From positions 1 to 64,000 of the forward strand of contig QHSX01000049.1 in the NCBI GenBank assembly GCA_003221695.1: a stretch of 64,000 nucleotides of DNA. Reading direction: 5' to 3'. This stretch comes from Candidatus Rokuibacteriota bacterium. Its GTDB lineage: Bacteria; Methylomirabilota; Methylomirabilia; Rokubacteriales; CSP1-6. Of this stretch, positions 40,427-51,651 are shown one piece after another. Under the pieces are notes generated by a model. That model had not been told where the DNA came from, did not search any database, and saw nothing but the letters and a program-made list of their open reading frames with translations. The position numbers and the translations under genes are program-made. Position 1 is the first letter of the stretch; each line of letters begins with the position of its first letter.

Positions 40427-41644
40427 ATGCTGACCGTTGAGGAAGCGCTTGACCAGATTCTTTCACACGTACGTCCGCTGGGGACCGAGCTCGTGGAGCT
40501 CACGGCGGCGCTGGGACGCGTGCTCGCCGAGCCGGTCGTCTCGCGCCGAGAGCTCCCGCCGTGGCCCAACTCGTCGATGGACGGTTACGCCGTCCGCGCC
40601 GACGACACGCGCGCGGGCGGCGTGGAGCTGGTGGTCGTCGGCCGGATCATCGCCGGGTCGCTGCCCGCCCGGACGTTACGAACGGGGGAGGCCATGCGGA
40701 TCTTCACGGGCGCCCCGCTGCCCGCCGGGGCGGACGCCGTCGTGCCGCAGGAGGACGTCACCGCCGACGGCGAACGCGTCGCGATCCCGCGGCCCGTCGC
40801 GCGCGGCGCGTTCGTACGACCGGCGGGAGAAGATGTCCGCGCGGGTGACGTCGTCGTCGAGACGGGCGAGACGATCTCCGCCGCCGAGGTCGGCCTCCTG
40901 GCCGCCCTGGGCCACGCGCGCGTGCGCGTCCACCGTCGGCCCCGCGTCGCCGTGCTCTCCACGGGCAACGAACTCGCCGACCTCGGCACCGAGCCCGGAC
41001 CGGGCCAGATCCCGAACACCAACACCTACTCGCTCATGGCGCAGGCCCTCGAGGCGGGTGCGGAACCCGTGAGCCTCGGTGTCGTGCCGGACCGACTCGA
41101 GGCGATCGTCGAGCGCGTCCGTTGGGCCGCGTGGGCCGACGTGCTCGTCTCGTCGGCGGGCGTGTCGGTGGGTGAGCTCGACCTCGTGCGTGAAGCGCTG
41201 GTCAAGTGCGGGGCCGTGCTCCACCTGTGGAAGGTCGCGATGCGTCCCGGCAAACCGATCACGTTCGGCTCACTCGAGAGCCGGCCCGTCTTCGGGCTGC
41301 CCGGCAACCCGGTGTCGGCGATGGTGACCTTCGAGCTGTTCGTGCGCCCCGCGCTGCGGAAGATGGCGGGGTGCCGCGGGATCGACCGCCCCCGCGTCTG
41401 GGCACGAGCGCTCGAGGCGATCTCGAACCCCGGCGGCCGGCGCGGCTACCTGCGCGTGACGCTCGCGCGGGACGGCACGGAGTACGGCGCGAGGCTCACC
41501 GGCGATCAGGGCTCGGGCATCCTCCGGTCCATGGTGCGTGCCGACGGCCTCGCGGTGGTGGCGCCGGATACGATCGTGCCGGCGGGGGACCGGGTGGAGG
41601 TCATCATCCTCCGCGCGCTCGAGCCGCGCACGCTCGGCCGTTGA
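40427..41644 (+). CDS. moeA: Molybdopterin molybdenumtransferase
   Basis: 'MLTVEEALDQILSHVRPLGTELVELTAALGRVLAEPV', 'SMDGYAVRA', 'FTGAPLPAGADAVVPQED', 'GLPGNPVSAMVTFELFVRPAL'. Confidence 0.97.
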   Translation: MLTVEEALDQILSHVRPLGTELVELTAALGRVLAEPVVSRRELPPWPNSSMDGYAVRADDTRAGGVELVVVGRIIAGSLPARTLRTGEAMRIFTGAPLPAGADAVVPQEDVTADGERVAIPRPVARGAFVRPAGEDVRAGDVVVETGETISAAEVGLLAALGHARVRVHRRPRVAVLSTGNELADLGTEPGPGQIPNTNTYSLMAQALEAGAEPVSLGVVPDRLEAIVERVRWAAWADVLVSSAGVSVGELDLVREALVKCGAVLHLWKVAMRPGKPITFGSLESRPVFGLPGNPVSAMVTFELFVRPALRKMAGCRGIDRPRVWARALEAISNPGGRRGYLRVTLARDGTEYGARLTGDQGSGILRSMVRADGLAVVAPDTIVPAGDRVEVIILRALEPRTLGR

Positions 41645-41678
41645 CTTCGTTTTCATTCGCGTGCTACGGTCGCCGCGG

Positions 41679-42620
41679 ATGACTCGCGCCCTCGCCGTGC
41701 TGGCCGTCATCGCCGTCGTCGCGACCGGCTGCGCATCCCGGGGCGAGGTGAGGCAGCTCCGCTCCGAATTCTTCCAGCTGCGCTCCGAGCTCCTCCAACT
41801 CCGCGCCGAGCTCAACGGCGCGCGCGCCGCCCAGGAGAGTCCGGTCCGCGACATCGCCCGCACCAACGCCGAGCTCCAGGGGCTCGACGCGCGCACGCGC
41901 GAGCTGGCGTCGAGCGTGCGCGAGACCAGCGACGAGGTCGCGCGACTCGGCGCGCGCATCGGCGTGACCGAGGAGACGGTACGCGCGACTCGGGAGCGGG
42001 TGGAGACCCTCGCGACGCCACCACCCGCGCCACCACCGGTGCCGGCGCCCGCGCCGGCACGGACGCCGTCGCCCTCGTCGTTGAAACCATCATCCGGGTC
42101 GCCACGGGCGCAGCCGCCTGCGCCGCCCCCTGCGTCGCCGCCGGTGTCGGCGCCCGCGCCGGGCTCCTCGCCGACGGCGGCCCTGCGGCCCGCGCCACCG
42201 GTTGAGCGGCCCCCGCGCGAGCCGCAGGCGGCGCAGACGCCAGGCGCCGAGAGGGTGTATGCCGCAGCGATGGCGACCTTCCGAGCGCGTGAGCACGGCC
42301 AGGCGGTCCTCGATCTCCTCGACTTCCTCTCCCGATATCCGAAACATCCGCTTGCCGGGGCCGCCCAGTACTGGATCGGTGAGGCGTATTACGTCCAGCA
42401 CGATTACCGCCAGGCGCTGGTCGAGTTCCAGAAGGTTCTCGAGTTCGGTTACGGGAAGGTGCCCGAGGCGCTCGTGAAGATCGGCCTGTGCCACCTGAAC
42501 CTGCGCGATCCGAATCGGGCGCGACAGACGTGGCAGCGCGTGGTGCGGGACTACCCTCAGTCGGAGTCCGCCGCCACGGCGCGGGCGCTCCTTCGCACGC
42601 ACGCCACGGCTCAGCGTTAG
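41679..42620 (+). CDS. Tol-Pal-associated TPR lipoprotein CpoB/YbgF-like
   Basis: Lipobox 'VVATGCAS', coiled coil, Pro-rich linker, TPR region 'AAQYWIGEAYYVQHDYRQALVEFQKVLEFG...KVPEALVKIGLCHLNL'. Confidence 0.88.
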   Translation: MTRALAVLAVIAVVATGCASRGEVRQLRSEFFQLRSELLQLRAELNGARAAQESPVRDIARTNAELQGLDARTRELASSVRETSDEVARLGARIGVTEETVRATRERVETLATPPPAPPPVPAPAPARTPSPSSLKPSSGSPRAQPPAPPPASPPVSAPAPGSSPTAALRPAPPVERPPREPQAAQTPGAERVYAAAMATFRAREHGQAVLDLLDFLSRYPKHPLAGAAQYWIGEAYYVQHDYRQALVEFQKVLEFGYGKVPEALVKIGLCHLNLRDPNRARQTWQRVVRDYPQSESAATARALLRTHATAQR

Positions 42621-42669
42621 CTCACTCGGGGGGCTTCGCCCGCCGAGCGACCGTATCCGCCCGGACTCG

Positions 42670-42697
42670 TTGACCAGACGCGCGCGTCCGGTATACT
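42670..42697 (+). promoter_or_regulatory. Candidate sigma70-type promoter TTGACC-N16-TATACT upstream of dprA
   Basis: Hexamers at 42670-42675 and 42692-42697; dprA starts at 42725. Confidence 0.65.
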
Positions 42698-42724
42698 GAG
42701 CCTCCGCTGCGCCACGCTGACTCC

Positions 42725-43618
42725 ATGCGCTCGCTTCACCCAGGGGACCCGAACTATCCCGCGCTGCTCGGCGCGATCCCGTCGCCGCCGCCGCTTTACG
42801 TGCGCGGGACGGTCACCGCGGACGACGCCCTCGCGCTCGCGATCGTCGGCGCGCGCGCGGCCACGCCGTACGGCGTCGAGGTGGCCGAGCGCCTGGCCGG
42901 TGAGCTCGCGGCGCGCGGCGTGACGATCGTGAGCGGCCTGGCGCGTGGCATCGACGCGGCGGCGCACCGAGGCGCGCTCGGCGCGAGAGGACGCACGCTC
43001 GCCGTCCTCGGCTGTGGGATCGACGTCGTGTACCCGCCGGAGAACCGCGCGCTCGCGCGCGCGATCGAAGCGCAGGGGGCGCTCGTGTCGCAGTTCGAGG
43101 GCGGCGTGCCGGCGCTCCCCGGCCACTTCCCCGCGCGCAACCGCACGCTCGCCGGACTCAGCCTCGGCGTCGTCGTGGTCGAGGCGGCCGAGCGGAGCGG
43201 CGCCCTGATCACCGCGGGTTTCGCGGCCGATCTCGGGCGCGAAGTGTTCGCCGTTCCAGGCAGAATCACCTCCGCGACGAGTGGCGGAACGAACCGGCTC
43301 ATCCAGGACGGTGCTAAACTGATTACTTGCTGGCAGGACGTCGTGTCAGAATTGCCGGAGCCGTGGCGTCGCATGGTTCGTGCGTCGTCGCCGACGACGC
43401 ACGACCCGTCGCGGCCGAGCGCGGAGAGTGACGAGGGGCGGATGCTGGCGTTGTTGACGCTGGATGAGCCGCAGCACATCGAGCGGCTGATTGCGCGTGG
43501 CGGGCTCGAGCCCGCGCGCGTGGCGGCGACGCTCATGGCCCTCGAGCTGGGCGGATGGGCCCGGCAGCTTCCGGGACAGCGATGGGTCTCGGTCGGCGCA
43601 CGCGCAAGGAGAACGTAG
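42725..43618 (+). CDS. dprA: DNA processing protein DprA/Smf
   Basis: 'YPALLGAIPSPPPLYVRG', 'AIVGARAATPYGVEVAERLAGELAARGVTIVSGLARGIDAAAHRGAL', 'FPARNRTLAGLSLGVVVVEAAERSGALITA'. Confidence 0.95.
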   Translation: MRSLHPGDPNYPALLGAIPSPPPLYVRGTVTADDALALAIVGARAATPYGVEVAERLAGELAARGVTIVSGLARGIDAAAHRGALGARGRTLAVLGCGIDVVYPPENRALARAIEAQGALVSQFEGGVPALPGHFPARNRTLAGLSLGVVVVEAAERSGALITAGFAADLGREVFAVPGRITSATSGGTNRLIQDGAKLITCWQDVVSELPEPWRRMVRASSPTTHDPSRPSAESDEGRMLALLTLDEPQHIERLIARGGLEPARVAATLMALELGGWARQLPGQRWVSVGARARRT

Positions 43619-45867
43619 TGGCAAAGCGATCGCTCGTGGTGGTGGAATCGCCGACGAAGGTGAAGACGATCCAGAAGTATCTGAATTCGAGCTTCATCGT
43701 CAAAGCATCGATGGGCCACGTGCGTGATCTGCCGAAGTCGCAACTCGGTGTCGATCCCAAGAAGGGCTTCAAGCCGAAGTACGTGGTCTCACCGAGCAAG
43801 AAGAAGGTCCTCGACGAGCTGAAGAAGGCGGCCCTGAAGGCCGACGCTCTCTACGTGGCGACGGACCCCGACCGCGAGGGTGAAGCGATCGGCTGGCACC
43901 TGGCCCAGGAGCTCGACGTCGACAAGAAGAATGTTTACCGCATCGCCTTCAACGAGATCACCGAGCGCGCGGTCAAAGCGGCGTTCGCCAAGCCCGGGCG
44001 CATCGACCTCAAGAAGGTGGACGCGCAGCAGGCGCGTCGCGTTCTCGACCGCCTCGTGGGTTACAGCCTCTCGCCGCTCCTCTGGGACAAGGTCCAGCGC
44101 GGGCTCTCGGCGGGTCGGGTGCAGTCGGTGGCGGTCCGCCTGATCGTGGACCGCGAGCGCGAGATCCAGGTGTTCGTTCCCGTCGAATACTGGTCGCTCC
44201 ATGCACGGCTCGCGGCCACGCTGCCGCCCGAGTTCGTCGCGACCCTTAAAGAGGTCGGTGGCGAGAAGGTGTCGCTGCCGAACGAGGACGCGACGCGTGC
44301 CCTCATGGCGTCGCTCGACGGCGCCCCCTTCGTCGTCCGCGCGGTCACGCGCGGGGAGCGCCGACGCAATCCGGCGCCGCCGTTCATCACCTCGACCCTG
44401 CAGCAGGAGGCGGGCCGCAAGCTCGGCTTCAGCGCCAAGAAGACGATGACGATCGCCCAGCAGCTGTACGAGGGCGTCGACGTCGGCACCGAGGGTCCCG
44501 TCGGGCTCATCACCTACATGCGGACCGACTCGGTGCGCGTCGCGCGCGAGGCGCAGGAGGAGGCGCGCGGCTGGATCGTGGCGCGTCTCGGCCGCGACTT
44601 CGTGCCGGACGCGCCGCCCGCCTACCGTTCACGGGGGAGCGCGCAGGAGGCGCACGAGGCGGTCCGCCCCTCTGACGTGGGGCGCGAGCCCAAGGACGTG
44701 ACGCGCTTCCTCGGCCGGGATCAGCTCGCCCTCTACCGGCTCATCTGGGAACGCTTCCTGGCGAGCCAGATGATGCCCGCCGTCTACGACACGGTGACGG
44801 CGGACATCGACGCGGGGCGCTGTCTCTTCCGTGCGCAGGGCTCGACGCTGCGGTTCAAGGGCTTCACCGCGGTGTACGAGGAGAGCCGCGAGGACGAGAC
44901 CGCGCCCGTCGAGGAGGACCCGGAGAGCGCGATCCCCCAGCTCCAGGAGGGCGAGGTGTTGCGGCTCCGAGTCCTCGAGCCCAAGCAGCACTTCACACAG
45001 CCGCCGCCCCGGTACACCGAGGCTGCCCTCATCAAGGCCCTGGAGGAGCTCGGGATCGGCCGGCCCTCCACGTACGCCTCGATCCTTGGCACCATCATCA
45101 ACGACCGCGGATACGTGCGCCGCGAGCGGCGGGCGCTCGTGCCCACGGAGCTCGGGATGGCGGTGACGGACAAGCTGAAACCGTACTTCCCGGAGATCAT
45201 GGACGTCGAGTTCACGGCGCAGATGGAGGACCACCTCGACAAGATCGAGGAGGGCGAGCGCACGTGGGTCGAGACCGTCAGGGAGTTCTACGAGCCGTTC
45301 AAGCGCGACCTGGCGCGGGCGAAGAAGGAGATGGCGAGCGAGAAGGCGGGCGAGCCGGCCGGCGAGGCGTGCCCCGAGTGCGGCGCGGAGCTGCTCCGGC
45401 GCCGCGGACGGTTCGGCATGTTCCTGGCGTGCTCGACCTATCCCGATTGTCGATACACGCGGGATCTGAAGGGCGGCGAGCGGGCGGAGGAGCAGCCGAC
45501 CGACGAGACGTGCCCGACCTGCGGGAAGCCCATGGTCATCAAGCACGGGCGCTTCGGGAAGTTTATCGCGTGCTCGGGCTACCCGGAGTGCAAGACGACG
45601 AAGCCGGTGACGCTCGGCATCGCGTGCCCGGAGCCGGGATGCCCGGGCCAGCTCGCCGAGCGCCGCTCGCGGCGGGGCCGCACCTTCTACGGATGCTCGG
45701 CGTACCCGAACTGCAAATTCGTCGTCTGGCAGCGGCCCGTCCCGGAGCCGTGTCCGAAGTGCGCCGCACCGTTCACGACCGAGCGTGCCGTCCGCGGCCG
45801 CGTGCTGCGGCGGTGCGTCAAGGCGGGATGCGACTTCGAGCGGGAGGCCGAGACCTCGGTGGCATGA
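43618..45867 (+). CDS. topA: DNA topoisomerase I
   Basis: 'SLVVVESPTKVKTIQKYL', 'ATDPDREGEAIGWHLAQEL', 'GLITYMRTDSVRV', four C-terminal zinc-finger repeats; GTG start. Confidence 0.97.
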   Translation: MAKRSLVVVESPTKVKTIQKYLNSSFIVKASMGHVRDLPKSQLGVDPKKGFKPKYVVSPSKKKVLDELKKAALKADALYVATDPDREGEAIGWHLAQELDVDKKNVYRIAFNEITERAVKAAFAKPGRIDLKKVDAQQARRVLDRLVGYSLSPLLWDKVQRGLSAGRVQSVAVRLIVDREREIQVFVPVEYWSLHARLAATLPPEFVATLKEVGGEKVSLPNEDATRALMASLDGAPFVVRAVTRGERRRNPAPPFITSTLQQEAGRKLGFSAKKTMTIAQQLYEGVDVGTEGPVGLITYMRTDSVRVAREAQEEARGWIVARLGRDFVPDAPPAYRSRGSAQEAHEAVRPSDVGREPKDVTRFLGRDQLALYRLIWERFLASQMMPAVYDTVTADIDAGRCLFRAQGSTLRFKGFTAVYEESREDETAPVEEDPESAIPQLQEGEVLRLRVLEPKQHFTQPPPRYTEAALIKALEELGIGRPSTYASILGTIINDRGYVRRERRALVPTELGMAVTDKLKPYFPEIMDVEFTAQMEDHLDKIEEGERTWVETVREFYEPFKRDLARAKKEMASEKAGEPAGEACPECGAELLRRRGRFGMFLACSTYPDCRYTRDLKGGERAEEQPTDETCPTCGKPMVIKHGRFGKFIACSGYPECKTTKPVTLGIACPEPGCPGQLAERRSRRGRTFYGCSAYPNCKFVVWQRPVPEPCPKCAAPFTTERAVRGRVLRRCVKAGCDFEREAETSVA

Positions 45868-46742
45868 GCGACCCGCTGGCGGCGTACCTGAAGTATCTGA
45901 CACTCGAGAAGGACGCGTCGCCCCACACGCTCCGGAGCTACCGGAGCGATCTGCGAGAGTTCCAGGCGTTCGTCGGGCCCGACACGCCGCTCGGCGAGGT
46001 CGACGGTCGGGCGGTGCGCGCGTACCTGGCACATCTCTGCGCCCGCGGCCTCGACGGGGCGTCCGTCGCCCGGAAGCTCGCCGCGCTACGGAGCTGGTTC
46101 CGTTTCCTCGTCCGGCGGGGGAGGCTTGCCCGGAACGTGGCCCGTGACGTCCGCGCCCCGCGCCTCGGGCGGAAGCTCGTGTCGTTCCTGCCGATCGACG
46201 AGGCGCAGGTGCTGGTCGAGGGCAAGGCGGTCGGCGGCGCCGCGCGCGAGCGGGACGTGGCGATTCTGGAGCTCCTGTACGCGACGGGGCTGCGCGTGTC
46301 CGAGCTGGTCGGCCTGGACGGCGAGGACGTGGACCGAGCGGGACAAACCGTGCGCGTGCTGGGCAAGGGGCGGAAGGAACGGATCGTCCCCTTCGGCCGC
46401 CGGGCCGCCCGCGCCCTCGACGCCTACCTCGGGCAGCGCGCAGAGCGGCGCGGGCCTCTCTTCACGAACCACCGGGGCGGCCGACTCTCGGTCCGAGCGA
46501 TCCATGCGATCGTGCGGAGGAGCGCCGCCGCGTCGGGTATCGTGCGGCGGGTGAGCCCGCACACCCTCCGTCACACCTTCGCGACGCACCTGCTCGACGC
46601 GGGCGCCGACCTCCGGGTCATCCAGGAGCTCCTCGGCCACAGCCGGCTCAGTACGACCCAGCGCTACACCCACGTGGGCGCCGACCAACTCATGCGCGTC
46701 TACGACGCCGCGCACCCGCGCGCCCGCGGCGCCTCCGCGTGA
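45864..46742 (+). CDS. xerC: Tyrosine recombinase XerC
   Basis: '[23 protein letters not shown]', catalytic '[12 protein letters not shown]', '[41 protein letters not shown]'. Confidence 0.94.
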   Translation: MSDPLAAYLKYLTLEKDASPHTLRSYRSDLREFQAFVGPDTPLGEVDGRAVRAYLAHLCARGLDGASVARKLAALRSWFRFLVRRGRLARNVARDVRAPRLGRKLVSFLPIDEAQVLVEGKAVGGAARERDVAILELLYATGLRVSELVGLDGEDVDRAGQTVRVLGKGRKERIVPFGRRAARALDAYLGQRAERRGPLFTNHRGGRLSVRAIHAIVRRSAAASGIVRRVSPHTLRHTFATHLLDAGADLRVIQELLGHSRLSTTQRYTHVGADQLMRVYDAAHPRARGASA

Positions 46743-47278
46743 TGCTGGCACCCGTTCACGCGACGACCGTCGTCGCGGTCCGCCACCGCGGCCAGGTGGC
46801 CCTCGCCGGTGACGGCCAGGTCTCGATCGGGAACACGATCGTGAAGGCGGGCGCCAAGAAGGTGCGCAAGCTGTACCACGACCGTGTGCTGGCCGGCTTC
46901 GCCGGCACCGCCGCCGACGCCTTCACGCTCTTCGCGCGCTTCGAGAGCCGGCTCGAGGAGCACCGGGGCAACCTCGCGCGGGCCGCGGTGGAGGTCGCCA
47001 AGGACTGGCGCACCGACCGCGTCCTCCGGCGGCTCGAGGCGCTCCTCGCGGTCGCCGACGGCGAGCACTCGTTTATCATCTCGGGCAACGGTGACGTCAT
47101 CGAACCCGACGACGGGCTCATCGGCATCGGCTCGGGCGGCCCGTACGCGCTCGCGGCGGCCCGGGCGCTCGTCGCGCACTCGGACCTGGACGCCAAGGGG
47201 ATCGTGACCGAGGCGATGCGCGTCGCCGCCGCGATCTGCGTGTTCACCAACGACCACATCAGCGTGGAAGTCCTGTGA
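46739..47278 (+). CDS. hslV: ATP-dependent protease subunit HslV
   Basis: '[39 protein letters not shown]'. Confidence 0.96.
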   Translation: MMLAPVHATTVVAVRHRGQVALAGDGQVSIGNTIVKAGAKKVRKLYHDRVLAGFAGTAADAFTLFARFESRLEEHRGNLARAAVEVAKDWRTDRVLRRLEALLAVADGEHSFIISGNGDVIEPDDGLIGIGSGGPYALAAARALVAHSDLDAKGIVTEAMRVAAAICVFTNDHISVEVL

Positions 47279-48636
47279 GTCAGCAGCTGACGCTCACCCC
47301 GGCGCAGATCGTCACCGAGCTCGACCGCTACATCGTCGGCCAGGAGCGGGCGAAGCGTGCGGTCGCGATCGCGCTGCGCAACCGCTGGCGCCGGCAGAAC
47401 CTGCCCCCCGAGCTGCGCGACGAGGTCGCGCCGAAGAACATCATCATGATCGGCCCGACCGGCGTCGGGAAGACCGAGGTCGCCCGGCGGCTCGCGAAGC
47501 TCGCCCAGGCCCCGTTCCTGAAGGTCGAGGCCTCCAAGTACACCGAGGTCGGTTACGTGGGGCGTGACGTGGAGTCGATGATCCGCGACCTCACCGAGCT
47601 GTCGGTGAACATGGTCAAGGCCGAGATGATGGCGCGTGTGCAGGAGCGGGCCGAGCAGCTCGCCGAGGATCGCCTCCTCGACCTCCTGCTGCCGCACCGG
47701 ACGCCCGAGCCCTTCTCGTCGGGCTCGCTCGAGGAGGTCACGCCCGACGCCTCGCGCGAGACCACGAAGGACAAGCTCCGGGTCCAGCTCCGGGCGGGCC
47801 GGCTCGACGAGCGGATGGTCGAGCTCGAGACGCAGCAGCAGGCGATGCCGATGATCGAGGTCCTCTCCGGTCAGGGCATGGAGGAGATGGGGCTCCACCT
47901 GAAGGACATGCTGTCGAACATTCTGCCGAGCCGGACCAAGCGGCGGCGGGTGCGGATCGCCGAGGCCCGGCGCCTTCTCGTCCAGGAGGAGGCGCAGAAG
48001 CTCGTCGACATGGAGGAGGTCGTGGCCCAGGCGATCCGACGGACCGAGAACTCGGGGATCATCTTCCTCGACGAGCTCGACAAGATCGCCGGGCGCGAGG
48101 CGGGCCACGGCCCCGACGTCTCCCGCGAGGGCGTCCAGCGGGACCTGCTCCCCATCGTGGAGGGTTCGGCGGTCACGACCAAGTACGGGATCGTGCGCAC
48201 CGACCACGTCCTCTTCATCGCGGCCGGCGCCTTCCACGTCGCCAAGCCCTCGGACCTCATCCCCGAGCTCCAGGGACGCTTCCCGATCCGCGTCGAGCTC
48301 GACCCCTTGACGCGCGAGGATTTCGTCCGCATCCTGACGGAACCTCAGAACGCGCTGATCACGCAGTACACAGAGCTCCTCCGGACGGAGCAGGTGACGC
48401 TCCGGTTCACGCCGGATGCGGTGGAGGCGATCGCGGAGATCGCGATGAGGGTGAACGCGAGCACGGAGAACATCGGCGCCCGGCGGCTCTACACGATCAT
48501 GGAGCGGCTGCTGGAGGAGATCTCGTTCAACGCGCCGGACATGCCCGGCAAGGAGTTGACCATCGACGCCGGCTACGTCTCGGGACGCCTGAGCGACATC
48601 ACGCGCGACCAGGACCTGTCGAGGTACATTCTGTGA
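47275..48636 (+). CDS. hslU: ATP-dependent protease ATPase subunit HslU
   Basis: '[35 protein letters not shown]', Walker A '[15 protein letters not shown]'. Confidence 0.97.
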   Translation: MSQQLTLTPAQIVTELDRYIVGQERAKRAVAIALRNRWRRQNLPPELRDEVAPKNIIMIGPTGVGKTEVARRLAKLAQAPFLKVEASKYTEVGYVGRDVESMIRDLTELSVNMVKAEMMARVQERAEQLAEDRLLDLLLPHRTPEPFSSGSLEEVTPDASRETTKDKLRVQLRAGRLDERMVELETQQQAMPMIEVLSGQGMEEMGLHLKDMLSNILPSRTKRRRVRIAEARRLLVQEEAQKLVDMEEVVAQAIRRTENSGIIFLDELDKIAGREAGHGPDVSREGVQRDLLPIVEGSAVTTKYGIVRTDHVLFIAAGAFHVAKPSDLIPELQGRFPIRVELDPLTREDFVRILTEPQNALITQYTELLRTEQVTLRFTPDAVEAIAEIAMRVNASTENIGARRLYTIMERLLEEISFNAPDMPGKELTIDAGYVSGRLSDITRDQDLSRYIL

Positions 48637-48655
48637 CGGCCGGCGAGGCGCGTCG

Positions 48656-49519
48656 ATGACCGACCCGCGGCGGGCGGAGGTGCTCCTCGAGGCGCTCCCG
48701 TACATCCGGGAGTTCCGGGGAAAGACCGTCGTCATCAAGTACGGCGGCGCCGCCATGGAGCGCGCGGACCTCAAGGAGCCGTTCGCGCTCGACGTGATCC
48801 TGCTCCGCTTCGTGGGCATCAAGCCGGTCATCGTCCACGGCGGCGGCCCGCAGATCGGCGCCCTCATGAAACGGCTCGGCAAGGAGCCCCGGTTCGTGGG
48901 AGGCATGCGGGTGACCGACGAGGAGACCGTCGAGATCGTCGAGATGGTCCTGGTCGGCAAGATCAACAAGGCGATCGTCGGTCTGATCGACCACCACGGC
49001 GGGAAGGCGGTGGGGCTCTCGGGCAAGGACGCGGGGCTGCTGCGGGCGCGGCGGCGGCCGCACCGGCTCGCGAACGGCGAGGAGGTGGACATCGGTCTCG
49101 TGGGCGAGGTCGAGACGGTGAACACGGAGCCGATCCGGCTCCTCGAGGACGCCGGGTTCATCCCGGTCATCGCGCCGGTGGGCGTGGGCGCGCGGGGTGA
49201 GACCTACAATATCAACGCGGATCTGGTCGCCGGCGAGATCGCCGCGGCGCTTTCTGCCGAGAAGCTGATCCACCTCACGGACGTTCAGGGGATTCTCGAC
49301 AGCGAGCAGCGTCTGATCAGCACGCTGAGCCGCAAGGAGGCCGAGCGGCTCATGTCGGCGGGGGTGATCGAGGGCGGGATGCTGCCGAAGGTCGAGTCGT
49401 CGTTGCGGGCGCTCGAGGGCGGAACCTCGAAAGCGCACATCATCGACGGCCGGGTCCTGCACGCCATCCTGCTCGAGCTGTTCACGCGCGAGGGCATCGG
49501 GACCGAGATCGTCCTCTAG
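48656..49519 (+). CDS. argB: Acetylglutamate kinase
   Basis: 'ALPYIREFRGKTVVIKYGGAAM', 'PVIVHGGGPQIG'. Confidence 0.97.
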   Translation: MTDPRRAEVLLEALPYIREFRGKTVVIKYGGAAMERADLKEPFALDVILLRFVGIKPVIVHGGGPQIGALMKRLGKEPRFVGGMRVTDEETVEIVEMVLVGKINKAIVGLIDHHGGKAVGLSGKDAGLLRARRRPHRLANGEEVDIGLVGEVETVNTEPIRLLEDAGFIPVIAPVGVGARGETYNINADLVAGEIAAALSAEKLIHLTDVQGILDSEQRLISTLSRKEAERLMSAGVIEGGMLPKVESSLRALEGGTSKAHIIDGRVLHAILLELFTREGIGTEIVL

Positions 49520-49534
49520 GGAAGGGCGCGCGCC

Positions 49535-50728
49535 ATGGATACCAGAGAGCTCCTGGAGTGGGCGGCGAAGTACCACACCCCGAACTACGCGCGGGCTCCC
49601 ATCTGCCTCGTCCGCGGCGACGGCGTCCGCGTGTGGGACTCCGAGGGCAAGGAGTACCTCGACTTCGGTGCGGGGATCGCGGTCGCCTCGCTGGGCCACT
49701 GCCACCCGCGCGTGACCGGCGCCATCCGCGAGGCGGCGGCGACGCTGCTTCACGTGTCGAATCTCTACCACACGGCGCCCCAGATCCACCTGGCGAAGCT
49801 CCTGTCCGACCACTCCTTCGCCGACCGGGTCTTCTTCTGCAACTCGGGGGCCGAGGCGAACGAGGCCGCGCTCAAGCTCGCGCGCAAGTACGCAAAGGAG
49901 CGGCACGCGTCGGACCGGTACGAGATCATCGCCACGCACAACTCTTTCCACGGCCGGACCTTCGCCACCGTGGCGGCCACCGGCCAGGAGAAGTACCGCC
50001 ACGGCTTCGAGCCGCTCGTGCCCGGCTTCAAGCACGTGCCGTACAACGACCTCGGCGCGATGGAACGCGCGCTCGACAACCGCACGGCGGCGATCATCGT
50101 CGAGCCGATCCAGGGGGAAGGGGGCGTCCACGTCCCCGACGACGACTACCTGCCCGGGCTCCGGAAGCTCTGCGACGAGTCGGGCGCGCTCCTGATCCTT
50201 GACGAGATCCAGACCGGGGTGGCCCGGACGGGCCGGCTCTGGGCGTACGAGCACTCGGGGATCGAGCCCGACATCATGACCCTCGCCAAGGCCCTCGCCA
50301 ACGGCGTCCCGATCGGCGCGATGCTCGCGCGCGAGGAGGTCGCCCGTGCGCTTGGGCCGGGCACGCACGGTTCGACGTTCGGCGGTACGCCGTTCGTCAG
50401 CTCCGTCGCCCTCGCGACGCTCCAGACGGTGATCGGCGAGAAGATCGCCGAGCGCGCGGCGCGGATGGGACGGCGCCTCATGGACGGTCTCCGGCACGTG
50501 GCGCAGGGAGCCGTGGGGATCCGCGAGGTGCGGGGGCGGGGCCTGCTCATCGGGGTCGAGCTCGATCGGCCGGTGAGCCCCATCGTGGACGCGTGCCGGG
50601 ACGCCGGGGTGCTCGTGCTGTCGGCGGGCGAGAAGGTGCTGCGTCTCGCGCCGCCCCTGATCGTCGACGAGCGCGACTGCGACCGGGCGCTCGCGGTCCT
50701 CTCCACGGTGCTCCGGCCCGCGGCATGA
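49535..50728 (+). CDS. argD: Acetylornithine aminotransferase
   Basis: 'YLDFGAGIAVASLGHCHPRVTGAI', 'FCNSGAEANEAALKLARKY', 'LLILDEIQTGVARTG'. Confidence 0.95.
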   Translation: MDTRELLEWAAKYHTPNYARAPICLVRGDGVRVWDSEGKEYLDFGAGIAVASLGHCHPRVTGAIREAAATLLHVSNLYHTAPQIHLAKLLSDHSFADRVFFCNSGAEANEAALKLARKYAKERHASDRYEIIATHNSFHGRTFATVAATGQEKYRHGFEPLVPGFKHVPYNDLGAMERALDNRTAAIIVEPIQGEGGVHVPDDDYLPGLRKLCDESGALLILDEIQTGVARTGRLWAYEHSGIEPDIMTLAKALANGVPIGAMLAREEVARALGPGTHGSTFGGTPFVSSVALATLQTVIGEKIAERAARMGRRLMDGLRHVAQGAVGIREVRGRGLLIGVELDRPVSPIVDACRDAGVLVLSAGEKVLRLAPPLIVDERDCDRALAVLSTVLRPAA

Positions 50729-51651
50729 TGCGTCACTTCCTCACGTCGGCGGACGTCACGCGCGACGGCGCGCTCGGGCTGTTCCAGCTCGCGGCCGACC
50801 TCAAGCAGCGCTGGAAGGCGGGGCGGCGCGGCGCGCCGCTCGCCGGACGGACGCTGGCGCTGATCTTCGAGAAGCCGTCGCTTCGGACGCGCGTCACCTT
50901 GGAAGTCGGGATCGTCCAGCTCGGCGGACGCGCCGTCCACCTCTCGGGCGCCGAGATCGGCCTGGGCACGCGCGAGTCCGTCCCGGATGTGGCCCGGAAC
51001 CTCTCGCGTTGGGTGGACGGCATCGCCGCGCGCGTCTACGCTCACGCGACGGTCGAAGCCCTCGCGGAGAACGCGACGGTGCCGGTCATCAACGGCCTCT
51101 CCGACTTCGAGCACCCCTGTCAGGCGCTCGCCGACTTCTTCACGCTGTGGGAGCGCGGCCTCGACTTCGGCGCGATGCGGCTCGCGTGGATCGGCGACGG
51201 CAACAACGTCTGCCACTCCGTGATTCGCCTGGGCGCCCTGCTCGGCGCGTCGGTGGTGGTCGCGTGCCCGCCCGGCTACGAGCCCGACCCGCGCGTCGTC
51301 GACGCGATCCGCCGGCACGGTGGCCGGCTCGAGATCACCGAGGATGCGCGAAAGGCGGCGACCGGCGCCGACGTCATCTACACCGACGTGTGGACGAGCA
51401 TGGGACAGGAGGCGGAGCGGACGCGGCGCCAGGAGGCGTTCAGCCGCTATCAGGTCAACGAGACGATCGTCGGGTTTGCCAAGCCCGCGGTGCTCGTGAT
51501 GCACTGCCTGCCAGCGCACCGGGGTGAGGAGATCACCGACGCCGTGCTCGACGGGCCCCACGCGGTCGTGCTCGAGCAGTCGGAGAACCGGCTCCACGCC
51601 CAGAAGGCGGTCATCCTGACGTTGCTGGGAGGCGCGCTCGACGATGTCTAG
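50725..51651 (+). CDS. argF: Ornithine carbamoyltransferase
   Basis: '[22 protein letters not shown]', '[22 protein letters not shown]', '[19 protein letters not shown]'. Confidence 0.96.
   Translation: MMRHFLTSADVTRDGALGLFQLAADLKQRWKAGRRGAPLAGRTLALIFEKPSLRTRVTLEVGIVQLGGRAVHLSGAEIGLGTRESVPDVARNLSRWVDGIAARVYAHATVEALAENATVPVINGLSDFEHPCQALADFFTLWERGLDFGAMRLAWIGDGNNVCHSVIRLGALLGASVVVACPPGYEPDPRVVDAIRRHGGRLEITEDARKAATGADVIYTDVWTSMGQEAERTRRQEAFSRYQVNETIVGFAKPAVLVMHCLPAHRGEEITDAVLDGPHAVVLEQSENRLHAQKAVILTLLGGALDDV

Noticed and set aside
45864-46742. Mobile-element integrase
   Set aside because: Full-length XerC in a conserved housekeeping context (topA-xerC-hslVU), not a mobile integrase.
46739-46768. 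Unusual HslV N-terminal extension (MMLAPVHA before TT)
   Set aside because: Short propeptides before the catalytic Thr are common in HslV outside E. coli.
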